In this document: positions 1-10,601 of the stretch, piece after piece | How the letters are laid out: each line of letters opens with the position of its first letter | Numbering within the stretch: the stretch's first letter is position 1 | NCBI GenBank assembly: GCA_947447525.1 | Contig: CANFJL010000002.1 | Location: 1-64,000, forward strand | From: Flavobacteriales bacterium | GTDB lineage: Bacteria; Bacteroidota; Bacteroidia; Flavobacteriales_D; Crocinitomicaceae | Direction of reading: 5' to 3' | Length of the DNA stretch: 64,000 nucleotides | Position numbers and translations under genes: made by a program | The notes under the pieces: model-generated | Seen by the model: only the letters and a program-made list of their open reading frames with translations | Told to the model about the DNA's origin: nothing | Database searches by the model: none

Positions 1-3000
1 AGTGGTGCGACGATCTGTAATGGACAATCGACGACTTTAAATGCTTTTCCAAATGGCGCTAATTATTTATGGTCACCGGGAGGAGCAACGACACAAAATT
101 TATTAGTAAGTCCTAATACAACGACCAATTATACGGTTACTGTGAGTATAGGTGGTTGTCCATCTACAAATGCTACAGCTTCTGTTACTGTTAATCCAGT
201 ACCTTTAGTTTCAATAAATACACCAAATCCTATTTGTAACGGTAGCAGTACGAGTTTAACAGCAAGTCCAAATATACCTAATGGTACTTTTATATGGTCT
301 CCAGCTGGACAAACTACAAATACAATTAATATAAATCCAACTCTAAACACAACTTATTCTGTTATTTATACACTAAATAATTGCAGTAGTATTCCAGATA
401 CAGTGATTGTTGTAGTCAATCCTGTACCAACGGTTTCATTTAACGATACTACCATTTGCTTTGGACAAAATGCTACTTTAAGTTCAATTGTGAATCTTCC
501 AAATGGAACTTATTTATGGTCTACGGGTGAGACAACAAGTCAAATTAATGTTGTTCCATCGGTAACTACAATATACACTTTACAATACACTTTAAATGGT
601 TGTACTGGTTCATTTACTGATACTGTATTTGTTAATAGTATTCCTAATGTTACGCCTCAAGCCAATCAAACAGTTTGTTATGGAACACAAGCTTGTATAA
701 ACGCTTTGGTAACGCCTAGTGGTGGTACTTTCCAATGGTCTGGTTTAGGAGTAATTCCTCCTGCCAATAATTCAGCACAATTGTGTGTAACCCCTCTTAC
801 TGGAAATTCAAATGTAAATGATACCATTCCTTATCAAGTCATTTATACAGTCAATGGATGTTCCGATACTGCGAGTACTAATATTATAATTAAATTAATT
901 CCAACAGTAAGCGCTTGGGCTAATTTTGATACTATTTGTCCAGGTAATAGCAGTGAATTGTACAGTATAGGTTTACCAGGAATTAGCAATGGTCAAACCG
1001 GCACCTATGCGTGGACACCAACTTCTACTTTAAGTGTAAGTGTAGGTGATACAGTAACAGCAACTCCTTTGTCTACAACCACTTATAATGTAATATACAC
1101 TTTGAATGGTTGTCCGAGCGCTCCATCAAGTGTTGTAATCACAATAGCATCAGCACCACAGGTTGCGATTGTCAACAATCCAACAGGTTCAATATGTATA
1201 GGTGGATGTGTAGTGTTATCTGCTGTTCCAAGTGCAACGCTTGTGATTCCTTCAGGTTATGTCTGGAATACCGGTGCAACAACACAGTCTATTACCGTTT
1301 GTCCATTAGATACTACCAATTATTCTGTAATTGGAACGCTTGGAAATTGTGCTAGTCCTTTAGCAACAACAGTGATCAATGTGGTGGCAGATCCAATAAT
1401 CAATACCCAACCAATAATAGATACTGTTATTTGTGAAGGTGGAACTTATCCTTTAAGTTTTGGGGTAAGTGGTGGATTAGGAACTCCAAGTTATCAATGG
1501 TATTCGAATACTTCTAGCTCAACAATCGGTGCTGTTCCAATTCCAGGAGCTACATCATCAAATTTCTTACCCCCTGTCTTTGCCGTTGATGCCAATTACT
1601 TCTTTTTCTGTGAAGTCGTTTACCCTGTTCAAGGTTGTAACACATTAATAAGTGATATGGCTGAAATTGAGGTAATTAACGACCCTATTGTTACTACTGC
1701 TCCAAATAGTGCGCAAATTATGTGTGTTGGTGGAATTGTTGAGTGTTTAGTTCCGACCGTTACTGGTGGAATTGGATCAAATAATTATTCTTGGTTCCAA
1801 TTTACCCCAACATCGATCACTTCCGTTTCAAGTACAGAAGTTTTTTGTCCAGAAACGGATTCAGCTGGAACCTTTGTTTATGGTTTAGTAGTGAGTCAGT
1901 CCGGAATTGGATGTGTGTCATCAACTTCACTGTTTGATACAATTCAGGTAGTTCCAGATCCGATATTAACGATTAGTACAACAGATGTAATTTGTAATGG
2001 TGGCGCTGTTGCTGTCTATTCCTATTTAAATCCAAATTCACCTGGATTGGGAGCTACATCCTATCAATGGCAGCAAGCGGCTCCTCCAGGAAGTGGATTT
2101 GTAAATATACCTGGAGAAACAAACGATAATTATAATTCTCCTGAGTTGTATGCTTCTGTAGATTATCAATTAATTGTTACTCAAGCAGGAAACGGTTGTA
2201 ATGCAGTTTCTAATGTGGAGCCTGTACTTGTAGTTCCAGATCCAGTAATGCAATTGAGTTATGATCCATTTGGATGCGTAGGAACCTACAATCAAATTGA
2301 TGTAAATATTTTGGGTGGAACTGGTTCTTATGTAATAAGTTGGTTCTCCAATGACACTTCCTTAAATACAGGTGGAAATTTAGTAGGTGTAGAAAATGAT
2401 TTATCCTTCACTACCACTGGTTTCTTTGCAGAAGAAACCTATTACTATTATGCTCAATTATCGATGTCCGGATTAGGATGTGATGGAGATACAAGTATGG
2501 TCGCTACAATTCAATCTATGAATTGGGCAAATGCTAGTTTTGATGTTGATTCGTATCAAAATTCTATATTAAATCCAACTTTTAGTTTCACCAATACTTC
2601 AACAAATGCAACTGCTTACGCATGGGATTTAGGGGAGTGTTCAACTTCAAGTGTTAGCTTATTCGCTACACCAACACCTTATTATAATGTAGGATCATTC
2701 AATCAATTAAATTATACTTATGGATGTGAACCTGGATATTATGAGGTAACCCTGATAGCAAACAATCAAGGATTCTGTCCAGATACTGCCATGGCGACAA
2801 TACAAATTTATGATGATGTATTGTTGTATGTTCCCAATAGTTTCACTCCAAATGGAGATGGTATGAATGATGTTTTTCATCCTGTAATTACCTCAGGTAT
2901 TCGTCCTAACACTTATTCTTTCACGGTATTTAATCGATGGGGTGAAGTTGTTTATCAAACCAATGATCCAATTGATGGATGGGATGGTTTCAAAAACAAT

Positions 3001-3102
3001 AAACTTTGTCAGGATGGAACCTATACATGGTTGATTAAATTCTTCCATTCTCAAAATGGCGATGCTAAAGAATTCGTTGGGCATATTAATTTACTTAAAT
3101 AA
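1..3102 (+). CDS. Large T9SS-secreted Ig/PKD-like repeat protein, 5' truncated
   Basis: The reading frame is open from base 1, so the start lies upstream of the window and at least 1034 codons are present. The visible part is a chain of roughly 80-100 residue beta-rich units. They share motifs such as ICNGxSTxL, YLWSxGxTT and TYSVIYTLNGC, typical of PKD/Ig-like stalk domains in Bacteroidota adhesins. Several later units (about codons 460-830) are longer and begin with a conserved Cys-Gly-Gly pattern. The last ~95 residues, from VPNSFTPNGDGMNDVF through FNRWGEVVYQT to the end, form the gliding-motility-associated type B sorting domain. That domain sends proteins through the type IX secretion system to the cell surface or medium. 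It is probably an adhesin or extracellular matrix protein; the ligand is unknown. Confidence 0.9.
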   Translation, partial: SGATICNGQSTTLNAFPNGANYLWSPGGATTQNLLVSPNTTTNYTVTVSIGGCPSTNATASVTVNPVPLVSINTPNPICNGSSTSLTASPNIPNGTFIWSPAGQTTNTININPTLNTTYSVIYTLNNCSSIPDTVIVVVNPVPTVSFNDTTICFGQNATLSSIVNLPNGTYLWSTGETTSQINVVPSVTTIYTLQYTLNGCTGSFTDTVFVNSIPNVTPQANQTVCYGTQACINALVTPSGGTFQWSGLGVIPPANNSAQLCVTPLTGNSNVNDTIPYQVIYTVNGCSDTASTNIIIKLIPTVSAWANFDTICPGNSSELYSIGLPGISNGQTGTYAWTPTSTLSVSVGDTVTATPLSTTTYNVIYTLNGCPSAPSSVVITIASAPQVAIVNNPTGSICIGGCVVLSAVPSATLVIPSGYVWNTGATTQSITVCPLDTTNYSVIGTLGNCASPLATTVINVVADPIINTQPIIDTVICEGGTYPLSFGVSGGLGTPSYQWYSNTSSSTIGAVPIPGATSSNFLPPVFAVDANYFFFCEVVYPVQGCNTLISDMAEIEVINDPIVTTAPNSAQIMCVGGIVECLVPTVTGGIGSNNYSWFQFTPTSITSVSSTEVFCPETDSAGTFVYGLVVSQSGIGCVSSTSLFDTIQVVPDPILTISTTDVICNGGAVAVYSYLNPNSPGLGATSYQWQQAAPPGSGFVNIPGETNDNYNSPELYASVDYQLIVTQAGNGCNAVSNVEPVLVVPDPVMQLSYDPFGCVGTYNQIDVNILGGTGSYVISWFSNDTSLNTGGNLVGVENDLSFTTTGFFAEETYYYYAQLSMSGLGCDGDTSMVATIQSMNWANASFDVDSYQNSILNPTFSFTNTSTNATAYAWDLGECSTSSVSLFATPTPYYNVGSFNQLNYTYGCEPGYYEVTLIANNQGFCPDTAMATIQIYDDVLLYVPNSFTPNGDGMNDVFHPVITSGIRPNTYSFTVFNRWGEVVYQTNDPIDGWDGFKNNKLCQDGTYTWLIKFFHSQNGDAKEFVGHINLLK

Positions 3103-3118
3103 TCCATTAGCGATTTTA

Positions 3119-3147
3119 TTGCTATGACTAGGGAATTTTTATCTTTG
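3119..3147 (+). promoter_or_regulatory. Bacteroidota-type promoter upstream of ychF
   Basis: A TTG at 3119-3121 is followed after 18 bases by TATCTTTG at 3140-3147. This matches the -33 TTG and -7 TAnnTTTG elements known for Bacteroidota sigma-A promoters. The ychF ATG lies 16 bases downstream. Confidence 0.7.
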
Positions 3148-3163
3148 TATCAAAATTCATCGT

Positions 3164-4261
3164 ATGTCATTGAAATGTGGAATTGTTGGTTTGCCAAATG
3201 TAGGAAAGTCGACCTTGTTTAATTGTTTGTCCAATGCAAAGGCGCAAGCTGCAAACTTTCCTTTTTGTACCATAGAACCTAATATTGGAACTATTTCTGT
3301 TCCTGATCCTCGTTTAGAAGTTCTTGAAGCAATCGTTAATCCTGATCGCGTTATGCCAACCACTATGGAGATTGTTGACATTGCAGGTTTGGTAAAAGGC
3401 GCTTCTAAAGGGGAAGGTTTAGGAAATCAGTTCTTAGCCAATATTCGTGAAACAGATGCTATTATTCATGTGTTACGCTGCTTTGATGATGGAAATATCA
3501 TTCATGTTGATGGAAGTGTAAATCCAATCAGAGATAAAGAAATAATTGATATTGAATTACAATTAAAGGATTTAGATACTATTGAGAAAAAAATATCTAG
3601 TTTATCACGCGTATTAAAATCAGGTGATAAGGATTCTTTGAAAGAGAATGAATTAGCACATAAAATTAAAGAAGGTTTAGAAAAAAGTATTTCTGTAAGA
3701 GGTTTGGATTTTACAGCTGAAGAAAAAGAAATAATTCAAAAATTTCAATTGATTACCTCAAAACCTGTTCTTTATCTATGTAATGTAGATGAAGCTTCGG
3801 TTAAATCAGGAAATGCTTATGTAGATCAAGTTAAAGCGGCTGTTCTAGCAGAAAAAGCTGAAGTACTCGTAATTGGTGCTAAAATCGAGGCAGATATTAC
3901 TGAATTAGAGTCTTTCGAGGAACGAAAAATGTTTCTTGATGAATTAGGCTTGGAAGAGCCAGGTGTCAACAGACTGATAAGATCTGCATATTCTTTGCTG
4001 AATCTACAAACTTATTTCACCGCAGGTGTAAAAGAGGTTCGTGCTTGGACTATCTATAAAGGCATGACTGCGCCGCAAGCTGCAAGCGTTATCCATACTG
4101 ATTTTGAAAAAGGATTTATTCGGGCTGAAGTGATGAAATATCAAGATTTCACTACCTTAGGTTCTGAGTCAGCAGTTAAAGAAGCTGGGAAATTTAAGGT
4201 GGAAGGAAAAGAATATATCGTAGAAGATGGAGACATCATGCACTTTAGATTTAATGTCTAA
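3164..4261 (+). CDS. ychF: Redox-regulated ATPase/GTPase YchF (Obg-like)
   Basis: This 365-residue protein is full length for the YchF/OLA1 family. The N-terminus holds the P-loop GLPNVGKST (residues 8-16). A G3 motif follows at [17 protein letters not shown], then a coiled-coil insertion, a G4-like NVDE at about residue 206, and a C-terminal TGS domain ending in [12 protein letters not shown]. YchF proteins bind ATP preferentially, associate with ribosomes and affect translation and oxidative-stress responses. The gene has its own promoter just upstream and is followed after 9 bases by the fumarylacetoacetase gene. Confidence 0.96.
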   Translation: MSLKCGIVGLPNVGKSTLFNCLSNAKAQAANFPFCTIEPNIGTISVPDPRLEVLEAIVNPDRVMPTTMEIVDIAGLVKGASKGEGLGNQFLANIRETDAIIHVLRCFDDGNIIHVDGSVNPIRDKEIIDIELQLKDLDTIEKKISSLSRVLKSGDKDSLKENELAHKIKEGLEKSISVRGLDFTAEEKEIIQKFQLITSKPVLYLCNVDEASVKSGNAYVDQVKAAVLAEKAEVLVIGAKIEADITELESFEERKMFLDELGLEEPGVNRLIRSAYSLLNLQTYFTAGVKEVRAWTIYKGMTAPQAASVIHTDFEKGFIRAEVMKYQDFTTLGSESAVKEAGKFKVEGKEYIVEDGDIMHFRFNV

Positions 4262-4270
4262 TTTATAATT

Positions 4271-5548
4271 GTGAATATGATAAAAGCAAATGATCCTAAT
4301 TTAAGTTCATGGATTTTTTATTCTAAGGAATCTGATTTCCCCATTCAAAACATTCCCTTTGGTGTGTTTTGTCTTAAGGATCAACATCCACGAATCGGAA
4401 GTAGAATAGGGGATAAGGTGATTGATTTATATGCATTGTTTCGCCTTGGGTATTTGAATGATTTGAATCTAAAGGAGTCTGATTTATATTCTGATTCTTT
4501 AAATAATTTAATGAAGCATGGTAAACATACGGTTCATTTATTAAGGGAAAGAATTTCAAGTATTTTTGACATCAATAACCCTGAACTAAAAGAAAATTCT
4601 GCACATCATTTAGAAGTTTTGTTTGATGAAAGTCAAGTAAATATTTTGCTGCCAGTGCAAATTGGAGATTACACTGATTTCTATTCAAGTAAAGAACATG
4701 CAACAAATGTTGGCATCATGTTTAGAGACCCAGCCAATGCTTTACTACCCAATTGGTTATGGATTCCTGTTGGTTATCACGGTAGAGCATCCTCTATTGT
4801 TGTTTCTGGAACAGACTTTCATCGACCAAAAGGTCAAATTAAACCCAATGATAACGAAGATCCCATCTTTGGTGCTTCGCGTCAGGTTGATTTTGAATTG
4901 GAAATGGGTTTTATTACTTATGATGGCGTTCCTTTAGGTGATGCTATTCCAGTTGATGAAGCTGAAAATTATATTTTCGGAATGTGCCTATTTAATGATT
5001 GGTCTGCAAGAGATATTCAGAAATGGGAATATGTACCTCTTGGTCCATTTTTAGGCAAAAACTTTGCCTCTTCTATGTCTGCATGGATTGTCACCATGGA
5101 AGCATTGCAACCATTCAAAGTAGAGGCTCCGGCTCAAGATCCAAAGGTTTTATCATATCTTCAATATAAAGAATCTTCCTCTTACGATATTAGTTTACAA
5201 GTTGCAATCGCAACAGAAAAAGGTGAAGAAACGGTTGTTTCCAATTCAAATTTTAAATACATGTATTGGAATATGGCGCAGCAATTAGCCCACCATACGG
5301 TAAATGGATGTAATGTAAGAAGAGGAGATTTAATGGGTTCAGGAACAATTTCAGGACCTACACCAGATTCTTTTGGTTCTATGTTGGAACTTGCTTGGAA
5401 AGGAACCAAACCTATTTTAATGCATGATGGTTCAGAACGAAGATTTATTTTGGACAACGATACCGTTATTATGCGTGGCTTTTGTCAAAATGAAAAATAT
5501 AGAATTGGCTTCGGACAAGTTATTGGAAAGGTACTCCCTGCTAAATAA
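4271..5548 (+). CDS. fahA: Fumarylacetoacetase
   Basis: The 425-residue product matches fumarylacetoacetate hydrolase in length and architecture. It has an N-terminal SH3-like domain and a C-terminal FAH fold with YTDFYSSKEHATNVG, GYHGRASSIVVSG and a metal-binding DWSARDIQKWEYVPLGPF. The enzyme splits fumarylacetoacetate into fumarate and acetoacetate, the last step of tyrosine/homogentisate degradation. The likely start is GTG at 4271; an in-frame ATG two codons later is an alternative. The stop codon overlaps the start of the next gene (TAATG), so the two are probably translationally coupled. No other tyrosine-degradation gene lies in the window. Confidence 0.95.
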   Translation: MNMIKANDPNLSSWIFYSKESDFPIQNIPFGVFCLKDQHPRIGSRIGDKVIDLYALFRLGYLNDLNLKESDLYSDSLNNLMKHGKHTVHLLRERISSIFDINNPELKENSAHHLEVLFDESQVNILLPVQIGDYTDFYSSKEHATNVGIMFRDPANALLPNWLWIPVGYHGRASSIVVSGTDFHRPKGQIKPNDNEDPIFGASRQVDFELEMGFITYDGVPLGDAIPVDEAENYIFGMCLFNDWSARDIQKWEYVPLGPFLGKNFASSMSAWIVTMEALQPFKVEAPAQDPKVLSYLQYKESSSYDISLQVAIATEKGEETVVSNSNFKYMYWNMAQQLAHHTVNGCNVRRGDLMGSGTISGPTPDSFGSMLELAWKGTKPILMHDGSERRFILDNDTVIMRGFCQNEKYRIGFGQVIGKVLPAK

Positions 5549-7782
5549 TGGAAAAAATAATCCCTGTTTATGATGTTGAAAAGGAAAGAAAGGAAATTCT
5601 TAATGCTTTCCGTGGATTATTACGATCAGTTAAAGATAGGAGTAAAGAGGATACGCGCTTAATTCGAAAGGCTTTTGATCTTGCTTTAGAAGCTCATAAG
5701 GATGTCCGAAGAAAATCAGGTGAACCTTATATTTATCATCCCATTGCGGTTGCTAGAATTTGCGCAGAGGAAATGGGCTTGGACTCACCTGCGATTGTAT
5801 GTGCTTTATTGCACGATACGGTAGAGGATACTTACATTACCCTTGAGGATATCGAAGACATGTTCGGTGCAAAGTCCAGAAGGATCATTAATGGTTTAAC
5901 AAAAATCCCTGAAATATTTGATGAAAATTCTTCGATACAAGCGGAGAATTTTAGAAAGATGATCTTAACCATCTCAGATGATTTTCGTGTGGTATTGATA
6001 AAATTAGCCGATCGTTTGCACAATATGCGAACACTAGGAAGTATGGCGCCTGAAAAGCAGTTGAAAATAGCTTCAGAAACTAAATTTCTTTACGCTCCAT
6101 TGGCACATCGATTTGGTTTATATTCTGTTAAAACAGAGCTGGAAGATCTTTCACTAAAATATTGTGAGCCTGAAATTTTTGCCCAAATTGAAACGAATCT
6201 AAAGAGTACTCAAGATGTCCGAGCTCGATTTATTCGTCGTTTTATGTCGCCAATTAGGGAAAATCTTTTGCAAGAAGGATATGTCTTTGAAATAAAAGCA
6301 CGCACCAAGTCAATTTCTTCCATTTGGCGCAAAATGCAGTCTAAGGAAATTGCCTTTGAAGAAGTTTTTGATGTTTTTGCCATTCGAATTATTCTTGAAA
6401 CTCCACTGGAATTAGAGAAACAAGATTGTTGGAGAATTTACAGTATAGTAACTGATTACTATCAGCCAAGTCCGGAACGCCTGCGCGATTGGATTTCAAC
6501 ACCAAGAGCTAATGGATATGAATCACTGCATACCACTGTAATGTCGCCCCAAGGTCGATGGGTAGAGGTTCAAATTCGCTCTAAAAGAATGGATGAAATC
6601 GCTGAAAAAGGTTTAGCAGCTCATTATAAGTATAAAGAATCTAAATCGGATGAAAGTAAATTTGATCGCTGGATTTCTGAGGTGAGAGATTTACTTGAAA
6701 ATAATGATTCTAACGCTTTAGATTTTATCAACGAATTTAAATTAAATCTCTTTAATGATGAGATTTATATCTTCACTCCAAAAGGTGAATTGAGAGTCTT
6801 GCCTTTCGGAGCTACTATTTTGGATTTTGCTTATGATATTCATACCGATATTGGTGATAAATGTATTGGTGCGAAAGTAAATAATCGCTTAATGCCCCTA
6901 AGTTATCAATTGAAAAATGGGGATCAATTGGAGATAATTACTTCAGCCAAACAAAAACCTAATGAAGATTGGTTGAAATTTGTGGTCTCTGCAAGAGCAA
7001 AACAAAAAATTAAAGCTTCTCTTAATGAGGAAATAAAGATCATCGCTCAAGATGGTAAGGAAATATTAGAACGAAAATTTAAACAGTTTAATCTTAAAAT
7101 GCTTTCTGAAAATATAACTTTTCTTGAAAAGCATTTTGGATTACCTAGCGCTACTGAATTGTATTTCCGCATTGCAAAAGGAAAAATTGAAGTCTCTAAA
7201 TTGAGAGAGTTGGATGTGGTTAATGGCCTTTTTGTATCTAAAAAAGAGCAGGGAGTGAAACCAAAAGCGCATGACGCAGCATCAATAAATTCTCATGGAA
7301 TTGATATTAAAAAGGATACAATTATCATTGGTGATGATTTTAAAGGGTTTGATTATCAGTTGTCTAAATGTTGCAATCCTATACCGGGAGATAAAGTATT
7401 TGGTTTTATTACCATAAGTCAAGGAATAAAGATTCATAGAACCAATTGTCCTAATTCGGTTCAATTGATGTCGAAGTTTGCTTATCGATGTCTAAAAGCG
7501 CAATGGAAGTCACAACAGTTAGTAGAGCGCATTGCTGCCATAAAAATTGTTGGAATTGATGGTATAGGATTGGTGAATAAGTTAACTGATATTATTTCGA
7601 AAGAAAATAACATCAATATGAAAAGCATTTCTTTTGACACAAATGATGGTGTCTTTGAAGGTCACATTAAAGTATTGGTCCTTGATACCAATCATTTAGA
7701 ACAATTGACACAGAAATTTGAAGAGGTAGAAGGGGTGCAAAAGGTGATCCGTTGGGATACTGAAGATGAGATTGTCCTCTAA
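5548..7782 (+). CDS. spoT: Bifunctional (p)ppGpp synthetase/hydrolase, RelA/SpoT family
   Basis: The 744-residue protein has the full long-RSH architecture. The N-terminal HD hydrolase domain has H89-D90 and the following VEDT intact, so hydrolase activity is expected. The synthetase domain contains RANGYESLHTTV. It is followed by a TGS domain (about residues 400-460), a Cys-rich zinc-finger region (CCNPIPGD) and a C-terminal ACT domain. Such enzymes make and degrade the stringent-response alarmone. The gene starts inside the stop codon of fahA and ends directly against the convergent ostA-like gene. Confidence 0.96.
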   Translation: MEKIIPVYDVEKERKEILNAFRGLLRSVKDRSKEDTRLIRKAFDLALEAHKDVRRKSGEPYIYHPIAVARICAEEMGLDSPAIVCALLHDTVEDTYITLEDIEDMFGAKSRRIINGLTKIPEIFDENSSIQAENFRKMILTISDDFRVVLIKLADRLHNMRTLGSMAPEKQLKIASETKFLYAPLAHRFGLYSVKTELEDLSLKYCEPEIFAQIETNLKSTQDVRARFIRRFMSPIRENLLQEGYVFEIKARTKSISSIWRKMQSKEIAFEEVFDVFAIRIILETPLELEKQDCWRIYSIVTDYYQPSPERLRDWISTPRANGYESLHTTVMSPQGRWVEVQIRSKRMDEIAEKGLAAHYKYKESKSDESKFDRWISEVRDLLENNDSNALDFINEFKLNLFNDEIYIFTPKGELRVLPFGATILDFAYDIHTDIGDKCIGAKVNNRLMPLSYQLKNGDQLEIITSAKQKPNEDWLKFVVSARAKQKIKASLNEEIKIIAQDGKEILERKFKQFNLKMLSENITFLEKHFGLPSATELYFRIAKGKIEVSKLRELDVVNGLFVSKKEQGVKPKAHDAASINSHGIDIKKDTIIIGDDFKGFDYQLSKCCNPIPGDKVFGFITISQGIKIHRTNCPNSVQLMSKFAYRCLKAQWKSQQLVERIAAIKIVGIDGIGLVNKLTDIISKENNINMKSISFDTNDGVFEGHIKVLVLDTNHLEQLTQKFEEVEGVQKVIRWDTEDEIVL

Positions 7783-9327
7783 TCAATTATTTTTTTGAAT
7801 CATCGATTGCGGACTCTTTGGTCGTAGGGCATATTTCCAAGAAAATCCTTGAATAAATCGTTCTTCTTCTTTGATTTGGTCCATTGGATAGAATATTCCG
7901 TCAGGTTCGTCAAAATAAGTTACTCCTACTATTTCTCCACTGTCCAAATAGAGTCGCAAATCTGAAGCATATAAGCGATTTAAGCCCATTCGTTTTTTAA
8001 TGAATAAACTATCATTCTTTTCTTCCTGGATCGGATAAAAAATAGTCCATGCATTTCCTTGAATATCAGCTCTTTTCATCTCGTTATTGCTAAAATTAGA
8101 GACTATTTTTCTGCCGCTCAACTGATTGTAGTATTTTCCTGAATCTAATTCCATTAGGGCAGATGCGTTTCCTAATACAAAAGCACTAGTCAGTACACTG
8201 TCTTTAATGAAGGCAAGGATGGTGTCTCCTTTTAATTGGGTGTTCTTTGCCCAAATTACCGGGTCGTAAAACAAACTTAATTTTCCATTCGGATAATCAT
8301 AATAGGCAGAATCTGATAAACATTGAATAGATTCTGAGAATATTCTAACATGATGATTTCCTTTTAATGCATTGGTGTTTCCAAGAGAATCATCGTATAA
8401 TGATAAAGTGTCGGCATGCAGGAATAAGCTATCTCCTTTATTCATTTGAATCGCCAGTGCATGTCCTGTAATATAGGTGATTCTTTTTCCTTGGTTGCTA
8501 TGAAATACATCGCTTCGCAGATAAAGTTCTTTTTCTTTCTCCCTTGCGTTGACATGTCCTCTAGCAGTAAAGACTTCAGGTTTGGCTTTGTAAAAAGCTG
8601 TATCACAGAAAATTTCTCTTTGCTTTTGCAGGATGCTCACCCTTTGCATTAATTTCCCTTCTTCGGTTTTTACATTGTACCAACCTCGATCACATTTAAT
8701 GGTAATACTATCGTTTTTTATAACGGTTGGACCGAAAAATTGAGTGATTTGTTTTTCATAGGCAAATTGTAAAGTATCGGTAGTCATTGTTAAATCATTT
8801 TTCCTGTATTTGACTTTTCCGCTAAAGAAAAAACTCCCAATATTTGGATAAAAATACCCGTATTTACTTGTAATCATTTCGTTAGAAACGATGCTCTCAA
8901 TTTTCCCGTTATTTCTATAAGTGGCTCTACCAGACTTGGCGTCATAGTCTAGGGAATCTGAGGCTAATTTGTATTCGTTGTCTCGAATACGAACATGTCC
9001 CCAAAGTTTGGCGAATTTATTGTTTCCATTGTAGCGGAGAGAATCACAAAACAAATTAATGTCATTTTTTTTGATTTGAACATTGCCATAGGCATGGACA
9101 ATTTTCTTCTGTTCTTGGTAATGCGCCGAATCGCAATACATGGTATTACCCTGATAGGTGAAATTAACGGTGCCAATGAGTCTGTGGATTCCGTCCTTTT
9201 TATTGAAAATAATTTTTTCGGTCCCGGGCAATAATTGTAAGGCATTGTTTTGAGAGAAGACCATAAGCTTCAAAAAAAATGCGCCCAAAAAAAGCGCATA
9301 TTTAAATTTATTTTGAAGCAACATCAT
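7783..9327 (-). CDS. OstA-like protein (LptA/OstA N-domain)
   Basis: This 514-residue protein has an N-terminal hydrophobic signal segment ending near FSQNNAL. It is followed by repeated beta-strand units with the pattern FCDSxxY / GNVQIKKN / ADTLxxDxxxG, characteristic of OstA/LptA/LptD-N beta-jellyroll repeats. These domains carry lipopolysaccharide across the periplasm. Bacteroidota encode a family of such proteins, thought to act in LPS export. It is the last gene of a four-gene minus-strand set and lies directly after purA with no gap. Confidence 0.88.
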   Translation of the reverse strand: MMLLQNKFKYALFLGAFFLKLMVFSQNNALQLLPGTEKIIFNKKDGIHRLIGTVNFTYQGNTMYCDSAHYQEQKKIVHAYGNVQIKKNDINLFCDSLRYNGNNKFAKLWGHVRIRDNEYKLASDSLDYDAKSGRATYRNNGKIESIVSNEMITSKYGYFYPNIGSFFFSGKVKYRKNDLTMTTDTLQFAYEKQITQFFGPTVIKNDSITIKCDRGWYNVKTEEGKLMQRVSILQKQREIFCDTAFYKAKPEVFTARGHVNAREKEKELYLRSDVFHSNQGKRITYITGHALAIQMNKGDSLFLHADTLSLYDDSLGNTNALKGNHHVRIFSESIQCLSDSAYYDYPNGKLSLFYDPVIWAKNTQLKGDTILAFIKDSVLTSAFVLGNASALMELDSGKYYNQLSGRKIVSNFSNNEMKRADIQGNAWTIFYPIQEEKNDSLFIKKRMGLNRLYASDLRLYLDSGEIVGVTYFDEPDGIFYPMDQIKEEERFIQGFSWKYALRPKSPQSMIQKNN

Positions 9328-10596
9328 TTACTTTAAAAGTGTTTGTTCGCGATCTGGACCAACTGAAACTACATTGATAGGAACATTAAGTTCTTTTTCT
9401 AAATAGGTAACATAATCCTTAAGTTCTTTTGGAGCGTTAGCATAAGATCTCAATTCAGTAAGATCAGTTTTCCAACCTGGTAAAGAAAGATATACGGGTT
9501 CAATATCTAAATCATTGACATCAAAAGGAAAATCAACTACTTTTTCTCCATTGATCATATAATGAGTACAAACTTTAATTTCATCGAAAATACTTAAGAT
9601 ATCTGCTTTCATCATACTTAATTCAGTAACTCCATTAATCATAATAGCATAACGCATTTGAACTAAATCAATCCATCCGCATCTTCTTGGTCTTCCGGTA
9701 GTGGCTCCAAATTCTCTACCTTCTCTTCTAATTTCTTCACCAACTTCATCTAATAATTCTGTTGGAAATGGTCCACTTCCAACGCGCGTGCAATACGCTT
9801 TGAAAATCCCTATTACATCTCCAATTTTGTTTGGAGCAATGCCTAATCCAGTGCAAGTGCCTGCTGTTACTGTATTAGAAGAAGTAACAAATGGATAGGT
9901 TCCAAAATCAATATCTAACATGGTTCCTTGAGCACCTTCAGCAAGTATTTTCTTTCCAGCCAATAGCGCTTGGTTTAAAAAATGTTCGCTGTCCACTGCT
10001 TTCAATGTTTTAAGAACTTCTAGTCCTTCCATCCAATCTTTCTCAAGTGCTTTTAAATCATAAGAAAAATCATCATAATGACGAAGAATTCCTAAGTGCT
10101 TCTCTATTAAAGCATCATATTTCTCTTTGAAATTTGGAGAAAAAATGTCTCCAACTCTTAGGCCATTTCTACCGGTTTTATCCATGTAGGTCGGACCAAT
10201 ACCTTTTAAGGTAGATCCAATTTTATTCTTTCCTTTTGATGTTTCAGACGCTGCATCAAGTAATTTATGCGTTGGTAAGATTAAATGTGCCTTTTTTGAA
10301 ATAAAAAGTCTTTCTTGAAAATTGATATTAAAAGGTGCTAATTTGTCCATTTCTCCTTTGAAAATGACAGGATCAATAACAACGCCATTACCCACTAAAT
10401 TAAGTACTTCAGGTCTGAAAATTCCTGATGGAATAGTATGTAACACATGCTTTATTCCTTCAAATTCTAAGGTGTGTCCTGCATTTGGCCCGCCTTGAAA
10501 TCGAGCGATGATATTGTATTTTGGCGTCAATACATCTACTACTTTACCCTTTCCTTCGTCGCCCCATTGTAAGCCTAATAATACGTCTACTTTCAT
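9328..10596 (-). CDS. purA: Adenylosuccinate synthetase
   Basis: The 422-residue protein is full length. It begins with the IMP/GTP-binding signature LLGLQWGDEGKGKVVD and the catalytic His in GGPNAGHTL. It also has GIGPTYMDKTGRNGLRVGD, ATTGRPRRCGWID and the C-terminal guanine-binding VSVGPDREQT. The enzyme joins IMP and aspartate at the expense of GTP, the first committed step to AMP. It sits 5 bases downstream of the STAS gene and directly abuts the ostA-like gene, so all are probably co-transcribed. Confidence 0.97.
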   Translation of the reverse strand: MKVDVLLGLQWGDEGKGKVVDVLTPKYNIIARFQGGPNAGHTLEFEGIKHVLHTIPSGIFRPEVLNLVGNGVVIDPVIFKGEMDKLAPFNINFQERLFISKKAHLILPTHKLLDAASETSKGKNKIGSTLKGIGPTYMDKTGRNGLRVGDIFSPNFKEKYDALIEKHLGILRHYDDFSYDLKALEKDWMEGLEVLKTLKAVDSEHFLNQALLAGKKILAEGAQGTMLDIDFGTYPFVTSSNTVTAGTCTGLGIAPNKIGDVIGIFKAYCTRVGSGPFPTELLDEVGEEIRREGREFGATTGRPRRCGWIDLVQMRYAIMINGVTELSMMKADILSIFDEIKVCTHYMINGEKVVDFPFDVNDLDIEPVYLSLPGWKTDLTELRSYANAPKELKDYVTYLEKELNVPINVVSVGPDREQTLLK

Positions 10597-10601
10597 TGAT
10601 T

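Noticed and set aside
8964..9245. Open frames overlapping the ostA-like gene in other frames on both strands
   Set aside because: They lie wholly inside a well-supported gene and lack recognisable domains.
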